A DNA stretch of 39,627 nucleotides, from positions 1 through 39,627 of the forward strand of contig JAAVHZ010000026.1 of the NCBI GenBank assembly GCA_014799465.1, given 5' to 3'. This stretch comes from Lachnospiraceae bacterium. GTDB lineage: Bacteria; Bacillota; Clostridia; Lachnospirales; Lachnospiraceae. The position numbers were made by a program, and so were the translations under genes. The notes under the pieces are model-generated. The model was given only the letters and a program-made list of their open reading frames with translations, made no database searches and was not told the DNA's origin. This document shows, piece by piece, positions 35,178 through 39,627 of the stretch (positions within the stretch are counted from its first letter, which is position 1; every line of letters begins with the position of its first letter).

Positions 35178-35516
35178 ATATACATTTTTACAATAATATG
35201 AAGAGATTTCTGAATTATTTTTATTAGCAATGAGAAGAATGTAAACCACAGATTTTAGGCAGACTGTATTGTCATGAAATTAATATGAAAAAGGTTAATA
35301 TGGAAGTGCATTTGGATATAGTCAGTCAGTTGCAGGAAATAATTTCTTTTTAAAGTTATATTTTTGTAAAAGTGTTCAAAATACAATTAACCTGTAAAAA
35401 AATATTGATTATAGTTTATTAACAATAATAAGTTTTAGAAACAATAATGAAAGAGAATTAGTAGCTAAATAGGACTAATTCTCTTTTTGATTTTGTAATA
35501 TATATAATTCACAATA
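35178..35516. other. Gene-free gap between accessory insert and cassette B
   Basis: Frames here are short and full of stops. The left part is AT-rich without homology that I can see to the rest of the window. It contains the terminator at 35450-35488. At about 35517 the sequence abruptly becomes a remnant of the chaperone gene, marking a recombination junction. Confidence 0.6.
35450..35488 (+). terminator. Intrinsic terminator ahead of cassette B
   Basis: A perfect 13-base stem (35450-35462 with 35474-35486), an 11-base loop, and a run of five T closing at 35488. The stem is AT-rich. It should end transcripts from the accessory insert, so cassette B may have its own promoter or low expression. 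Confidence 0.65.
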
Positions 35517-35774
35517 GACAGTATAGAGGATAACAATGATGACACAGTAGTTACACAAATAGAAGACCTGAGCATTAACGGCATACAGATATATTCCCTT
35601 ATGATAAAAGGATTTATAGGAGAAGAGCCGGAACAATATGTAGGATACATATATCTGATGATATATGGAACGCAGGTATACAGAATATATGCAATGTCAG
35701 AGTTTGAGATTTGGGAGCTGACATATAAGCTGGGAAAGAAAATAGCAGAAAATATAGAGATAAAGGCGGGTTAA
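35517..35774 (+). pseudogene. 5'-truncated copy of the spike chaperone gene
   Basis: Eighty-five codons ending at TAA 35772-35774 align with the C-terminal part of the protein at 24181: GEEPEQYVGYIYLMIYGTQVYR against GEDFDEYVGFIFFIVCGTELYR, and the same W-x-x-TYKLG helix. The frame is closed by TAA at 35505 and has no start codon or ribosome site before the homology begins. About 115 N-terminal residues are gone. The remnant touches the VgrG start at 35777, as the intact gene overlaps VgrG in cassette A. Confidence 0.8.
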
Positions 35775-35776
35775 AT

Positions 35777-37258
35777 ATGAAGGACAATTTTGTATCAGTA
35801 GAAGGAATCAATTACAAATACATAACAGACATCAGCTTTCATAAGGGTGTTAATGAGCATGGACATGCAGTCATAAAATGCGTTGCAGAAGATGAAGATG
35901 CACAAAACGTACTGAACCTCAGTGCAGAGGCAGTATGGGTAAACGTAAAAATCGGAGAGAAGGAGGGAGGACCGGCAGACACGCCGGTATTTTCAGGAAT
36001 AATCAGCAGCATTTCAGTAGATACAAGACAGGGGGTATCGGAAATATGCATTGAACTTATTGGCGGAAGTTATATGATGGATGTCCTGAAAGTCACAAAG
36101 ACATACCAGAACAGCGGGGCAAAACTGTCAAAAATCGTAGACACCGTAAAGGAAAACTGCAGCAAAAACTTTTCGGGGACATCTGCAAAGATAAATAAAG
36201 GTAAAAAATGTGAACTGGGATATGAGCCTGAAGGAAAGCTGTTAGTCCAGTATGAAGAAACAGATTACCAGTTCTTAAAAAGATGTGCATCAATGCAGGG
36301 TCTTCCACTTATAACATCCATAAATGCAACAGACCCGAACTGTGTGAATATAAATATAGGACTGGTGGAAGGAGGAAAATCCGAAACACTGGATACAAAA
36401 TTCTACAAACAGGAAAAGCAGATAGCAGAATTCGTATCAGACAAAAGGGCGGGGCTGGAAGGAACATCAGAAGAGGATTATGACACAATAGTAGTAAGAT
36501 GCCGTGAATACATGGACATAGGAACTGCCGTAAGCATAAACGGAAAGAACATGTATGTATACTCAGCAGACTCCAGATATGACAGCAGCCACAATACATC
36601 AAAGGGCAGTTCAAATACCAATAAGGATGAATTCTGGCATGTCTATCTGCTGGCAGGAGAAAAAAGGTTCTGCCAGCCACGCATTTACAATTATGAAATG
36701 ACAGGGGCATCACTCCAGTCAAAAGTGAAGGAAGTAATAAAAGCAAAACTTAAAATCGAGTGCGACATAGACGGAAAAGCGGCAGAAGACCCGTTGGAAT
36801 TCCCATATGCAACGGTATATTCAACAAATGACGGCACAGGCTGGTACTGCATGCCGGAGCCGGACGATGTAGTGAGGCTGTACCTTCCAACGGAAGATGA
36901 AAAAGATGCATATGTGATAAGTGCGGTACATCTTGAAGAAGGAACGGGACTCAGGAATGACCCGACCCATAAATTCATAATGAATAAATACAAAAAACAG
37001 GTGGAATTCACAAAAGAAACCATAAAAATAACCAATAATGACGGACTGGAAATAAAGATGGATGACAAAAAAGGAATATCCATCATATCAGACAAAGACA
37101 TAAAAATAAATGCGGACAAGAACATAGAAATGCAGAGCACAGGAAAAAAGATAAAAGTCAGCAGCCAGAAGGAAGTATTATTCAAGCAGGGTGCATCATC
37201 ATACATAAAACTGAACGGCAGTGCAACAATAAAAGGAAACAAGGTGGATATAGAATAA
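35777..37258 (+). CDS. VgrG-like spike protein 1, cassette B
   Basis: It has 493 residues, the same length as the cassette A protein. The OB-fold and beta-helix start (about 335-450) are almost identical, whereas the N-terminal ring and an internal segment (about 100-200) have diverged more. All structural landmarks are kept, including YEETDYQFLKRCASMQG. ATG begins two bases after the truncated chaperone stop. It has no toxin extension. It is probably functional and could replace or mix with the first copy in spikes. Confidence 0.85.
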   Translation: MKDNFVSVEGINYKYITDISFHKGVNEHGHAVIKCVAEDEDAQNVLNLSAEAVWVNVKIGEKEGGPADTPVFSGIISSISVDTRQGVSEICIELIGGSYMMDVLKVTKTYQNSGAKLSKIVDTVKENCSKNFSGTSAKINKGKKCELGYEPEGKLLVQYEETDYQFLKRCASMQGLPLITSINATDPNCVNINIGLVEGGKSETLDTKFYKQEKQIAEFVSDKRAGLEGTSEEDYDTIVVRCREYMDIGTAVSINGKNMYVYSADSRYDSSHNTSKGSSNTNKDEFWHVYLLAGEKRFCQPRIYNYEMTGASLQSKVKEVIKAKLKIECDIDGKAAEDPLEFPYATVYSTNDGTGWYCMPEPDDVVRLYLPTEDEKDAYVISAVHLEEGTGLRNDPTHKFIMNKYKKQVEFTKETIKITNNDGLEIKMDDKKGISIISDKDIKINADKNIEMQSTGKKIKVSSQKEVLFKQGASSYIKLNGSATIKGNKVDIE

Positions 37259-37309
37259 AACGCAGGTGGGATAAAAAAGTGTATCAGCCTGATAAACGGA
37301 GACATAAAA

Positions 37310-37840
37310 ATGAAGTATTACATAATAAAACAGGACAAAGACTATACGGATGCACCGGTCATAACAAACTGGTTCGGAAAGATAGATGCAGACAGCATAA
37401 GACCGGGAAAATACGGAAAGCTGAAAGAAATGTACTCCCTTCAGGTAAGGGACAATAAAGAAATGTATCCAACTGATATAATAACGGAACCTTTCCCGGC
37501 GGTATCAGCCATGGTGGAACACTGCATAAGGACATATGAGCCGAACATAGGGTGTTCAAGGCTGTACCTGTCAGAAAAGACCACAGGGAGGGTGGAAGAA
37601 TACTTTATCCCGTACCTGACAGAAGTTGACTGCCTTGCACAGGCAAGCATAGTAAACCGGAACAGGACAGTCATAGAAAAGCCGGTAATAGACCTGAAAA
37701 AAACAGACATGGACAAATACATTTTCCTGATAGGGAACATGAACAGCAGGAACATAGCAGCAAGGGAAGAATTTATAGAAAGCATCTTAAGACGCAGGGC
37801 AAGAGGAATCAGCCTGGTTCCTGTGGAACTGCAGAAATAG
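37310..37840 (+). CDS. Conserved 176-residue protein, cassette B
   Basis: This is the paralogue of the protein at 26295, equal in length and similar throughout (MKYYIIKQDKDYTDAP start; EPFPAVSAMVEHC kept). CGGAG precedes the ATG. Retention here, next to a VgrG2 without toxin, argues that it serves the spike itself rather than neutralising a toxin. Family unknown. Confidence 0.6.
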   Translation: MKYYIIKQDKDYTDAPVITNWFGKIDADSIRPGKYGKLKEMYSLQVRDNKEMYPTDIITEPFPAVSAMVEHCIRTYEPNIGCSRLYLSEKTTGRVEEYFIPYLTEVDCLAQASIVNRNRTVIEKPVIDLKKTDMDKYIFLIGNMNSRNIAAREEFIESILRRRARGISLVPVELQK

Positions 37841-37855
37841 AAAGGGAGAGAGAAT

Positions 37856-38182
37856 ATGTCAGAATATGTAGTAGCAGGCGCAAGATTAAAATGTAGCTTC
37901 GGAACAGTGCCGGCAACACTAAATGTACCCATACCGAAGGGAGTGACCATAAACCATAAGAACATGGCAACAATGGTGGATTCCATACCATATGTGAACA
38001 TAGGATGCTTCGGCAAATGCAATGTGGTACCGTCAGCACCGAAACCGTGCACACCGTGCGGAGTATGGATGAACACCAGTCCGACGGTAAGGGCGACGGA
38101 GATACCGGTACTCACAAAGGACTCATGCATCATATGCCCGGCAGGCGGAGGAATGATAACCATAACAGATTCGGGACAATAA
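37856..38182 (+). CDS. DUF4280 PAAR-like spike tip protein, cassette B
   Basis: 108 residues, differing from the cassette A protein only at the residue after V-V-A-G-A (Arg for Gly) and at V-P-I-P-K (Ile for Val). The underlying DNA has many third-position changes, so selection on the protein is strong. GGGAGAG precedes the ATG. It should be interchangeable with the first copy as a spike cap. Confidence 0.85.
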   Translation: MSEYVVAGARLKCSFGTVPATLNVPIPKGVTINHKNMATMVDSIPYVNIGCFGKCNVVPSAPKPCTPCGVWMNTSPTVRATEIPVLTKDSCIICPAGGGMITITDSGQ

Positions 38183-38204
38183 AGAATGAAACGGGGTAAG
38201 ACGG

Positions 38205-39419
38205 ATGGCATCAATAACAAATGACTGTATAAAAATAGAAGGAATAACGGAAAAACATCTTCTGCTGGACCTGAAGATGAAAATAGAGCCTAATGACCAC
38301 GGGCATGCAGAGCTGTTAATAAGAATGGTGGACGAAGGCAGGGGAGAGAACCTGTTAAAAAACATGGAAAACAAAATGGTGACCATAAAGAGCACTGCAA
38401 AAGACAACACGGGCATACTGTTCAAAGGATACATGGAAAGATGTACGGTAAGACCACAGCTGGACGGTGAGACAGTGGAAATAGGGCTGGTGACTGCAAC
38501 AATAAAGGCGGACAAAGAGAGGAAAAGCCTGTCATTCCAGAAAAAAGAAATGAAGTATGAAGAAATCATAAAAAAGACGGCATCAGAGTGCAGCGGTGTA
38601 TGCAGCCACATGGATGACAAAATAAAGAGTGAACAGATAAAAAAGCCCGTAATAAGGTACAAAGAGACGGAATGGGAATTCACGGGAAGGCTTGCATCAC
38701 GGTACAGGCTGCAGGTGGTGCCGGATGAGACGGCGGATAAGCCCACATTCAGCATAGGTATAAAAAAGGAAGGCTCAGCACCGGAGCGGGGATTTTTTAA
38801 GAAGGAATACAAAGACTTTGTAAAAGCAGGTGCATACATAGAAAGAAAACTGCGGGATGAAGAATGCAGTGCATCACAGGAAGACTACAGGGGGATGGAA
38901 GTAAGGTCATTTAATACATACAAAATAGGAACAGGTACTACCTATAATGGAAAAAGTATGGTAATATGTGCCAAGAGGGCGGAAACGGAAGGTTCACAGA
39001 TAGTATTCACATACGTGCTGGGAAGTGAGGAACTGTATTCGCCTGAAAAAACATACAACCACATGTTACATGGAAGGTGTCTGGAAGGGAAAGTGGTAAA
39101 ATGCGAGAATGAGCGTGTAAAGATGCAGCTTGACATAGACACGGAATCAGGCAATACAAAACCCGAGGGAGAGCTGTACTGGTTCAACTGGCAGCCGGAG
39201 ACGGGGAACCTGATGTACTGCATGCCGGAAAAGGACACAGTGGTGTCACTGTATGTGGGAGGAACAGACGAAGGAGAAGCAATAGTAATAAACTCACTGA
39301 GGAAAGACAAAGGAAAAGACATAGATGACCCGGAGAGGAGATACCTGACAAGCATAGATAAGAAAAGGATGCTTATAAAAAAGAAAGAGAAAGGGTTCTC
39401 CATGGAAGATAAGGATTGA
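38205..39419 (+). CDS. VgrG-like protein 2, cassette B, ending before the toxin region
   Basis: 404 residues matching the cassette A protein from its start to FSMEDKD, after which the stop codon TGA follows and the DNA changes to unrelated sequence. Ring and OB-fold are complete, but the rest of the beta-helix, the linker and the TNT toxin are missing. Either it is a truncated relic or it still forms a toxin-free spike base. ATG and its weak GGGGTAAG site are the same as in cassette A. Confidence 0.75.
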   Translation: MASITNDCIKIEGITEKHLLLDLKMKIEPNDHGHAELLIRMVDEGRGENLLKNMENKMVTIKSTAKDNTGILFKGYMERCTVRPQLDGETVEIGLVTATIKADKERKSLSFQKKEMKYEEIIKKTASECSGVCSHMDDKIKSEQIKKPVIRYKETEWEFTGRLASRYRLQVVPDETADKPTFSIGIKKEGSAPERGFFKKEYKDFVKAGAYIERKLRDEECSASQEDYRGMEVRSFNTYKIGTGTTYNGKSMVICAKRAETEGSQIVFTYVLGSEELYSPEKTYNHMLHGRCLEGKVVKCENERVKMQLDIDTESGNTKPEGELYWFNWQPETGNLMYCMPEKDTVVSLYVGGTDEGEAIVINSLRKDKGKDIDDPERRYLTSIDKKRMLIKKKEKGFSMEDKD

Positions 39420-39420
39420 G

Positions 39421-39519
39421 ATGGTCAAGCATTTTTGTAACACTAATACTGAAAAGATTTCATTGTACTATGAGTATCTTTTTTCAAATGGAGTAAGATA
39501 TCCGTTTGAGAGAGTGTAA
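39421..39519 (+). other. Short open frame, possible gene fragment
   Basis: Thirty-two codons starting ATG right after the truncated VgrG2, with no ribosome site and no relation to the toxin linker found in cassette A. It is probably the 3' remnant of a gene joined here by recombination. I cannot identify the parent family. Confidence 0.25.
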
Positions 39520-39567
39520 AATAAAGTGTGTAAGTTACTGGTAACTAAACTTACGCACTTTATTTTT
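39518..39567. terminator. Bidirectional intrinsic terminator closing the locus
   Basis: Arms of 19 bases (39518-39536 and 39548-39566) pair with one mismatch around an 11-base loop; the left arm begins AAAATAAAG and the right arm ends TTTATTTT plus one T, giving an A-run and a T-run suitable for both directions. It separates the spike cassettes from the next gene. Confidence 0.8.
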
Positions 39568-39609
39568 ATGATAAGGTGCGATATACTCAAAGAAAGGATG
39601 AAAGGATTT

Positions 39610-39627
39610 ATGAGTACAGAACTTATG
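39610..39627 (+). CDS. Start of next gene, cut by the window edge
   Basis: An open frame MSTELM runs off the window. AAAGGA and GGATG precede the ATG at 39610; an in-frame ATG at 39598 is an alternative start. It lies after the terminator, so it is probably a separate unit. Too short to identify. Confidence 0.3.

Larger units (their letters stand above)
35517..39419. repeat. Duplicated spike cassette (copy B of 24.5-28.4 kb)
   Basis: Gene order chaperone, VgrG1, 176-residue protein, DUF4280, VgrG2 is repeated with the same spacing and lengths up to VgrG2 codon about 404. Proteins stay similar, and the tip proteins are nearly identical, while the DNA carries many silent differences and copy B uses more C- and G-ending codons. 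The duplication is therefore old, or copy B came from a relative. Confidence 0.85.

Noticed and set aside
1-39627. tRNA, rRNA, transposase or integrase genes
   Set aside because: I looked on both strands and saw no convincing cloverleaf, ribosomal RNA block or DDE or recombinase motif; the duplications appear to be recombination without a visible mobile element.

Overview
The window is a single block of about 39 kb in which every supportable gene lies on the + strand, mostly with short gaps or 4-bp ATGA overlaps and strong Shine-Dalgarno sites. Low GC, heavy use of ATA and AGA codons, and membrane or wall-type proteins without outer-membrane parts suggest a monoderm Clostridia, probably a gut Lachnospiraceae. 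This assignment comes from sequence style, not from a marker gene.

The main content is a contractile injection system (CIS) resembling a type VI secretion system (T6SS), embedded in a Ser/Thr phosphorylation network. Layout: (1) 0.5-11.3 kb, signalling and envelope module: membrane Ser/Thr kinase with an outer helical-repeat domain, a small membrane protein, a 1669-residue Ig-repeat surface protein, a PP2C phosphatase, a J-domain protein, a membrane FHA protein and a second, soluble kinase. (2) 11.4-14.4 kb, contractile core: a 724-residue protein read as a fused sheath, then two Hcp/TssD-like tube proteins. (3) 14.5-18.7 kb, second signalling block: membrane FHA, zinc-ribbon FHA, membrane PP2C, and a membrane pseudophosphatase with TPR-like repeats. 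(4) 18.7-24.2 kb, putative baseplate: two unrecognised proteins, a divergent HSP70/actin-fold ATPase and a TssK-like candidate. (5) 24.2-32.3 kb, spike and effector cassette A: putative effector chaperone, VgrG-like protein 1, a 176-residue conserved protein, a DUF4280 PAAR-like tip, and VgrG-like protein 2 carrying a C-terminal TNT-type NAD glycohydrolase toxin. This is followed by its likely immunity gene, a decayed duplicate of the toxin half, a second immunity gene and a third immunity fragment. (6) 32.4-35.2 kb, AT-rich accessory genes including a probable orphan toxin and candidate immunity genes. (7) 35.5-39.4 kb, cassette B: a paralogous copy of the spike cassette with a 5'-truncated chaperone and a VgrG2 that stops before the toxin. 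A bidirectional terminator closes the locus at 39.5 kb and a new gene begins at the right edge.

Proposed working model (inference): the kinases, phosphatases and FHA proteins form a threonine-phosphorylation switch, analogous to PpkA/PppA/Fha of T6SS, that controls assembly or firing. The Ig-repeat protein and the outer repeat domains would span or sense the cell wall. The HSP70-like ATPase and J-protein may act on assembly or disassembly, since no ClpV-type AAA+ ATPase, no TssJLM membrane complex, no gp25/TssE and no tape measure is seen here. VgrG/PAAR-like spikes deliver the NADase and possibly other toxins. The absent parts may lie outside the window.
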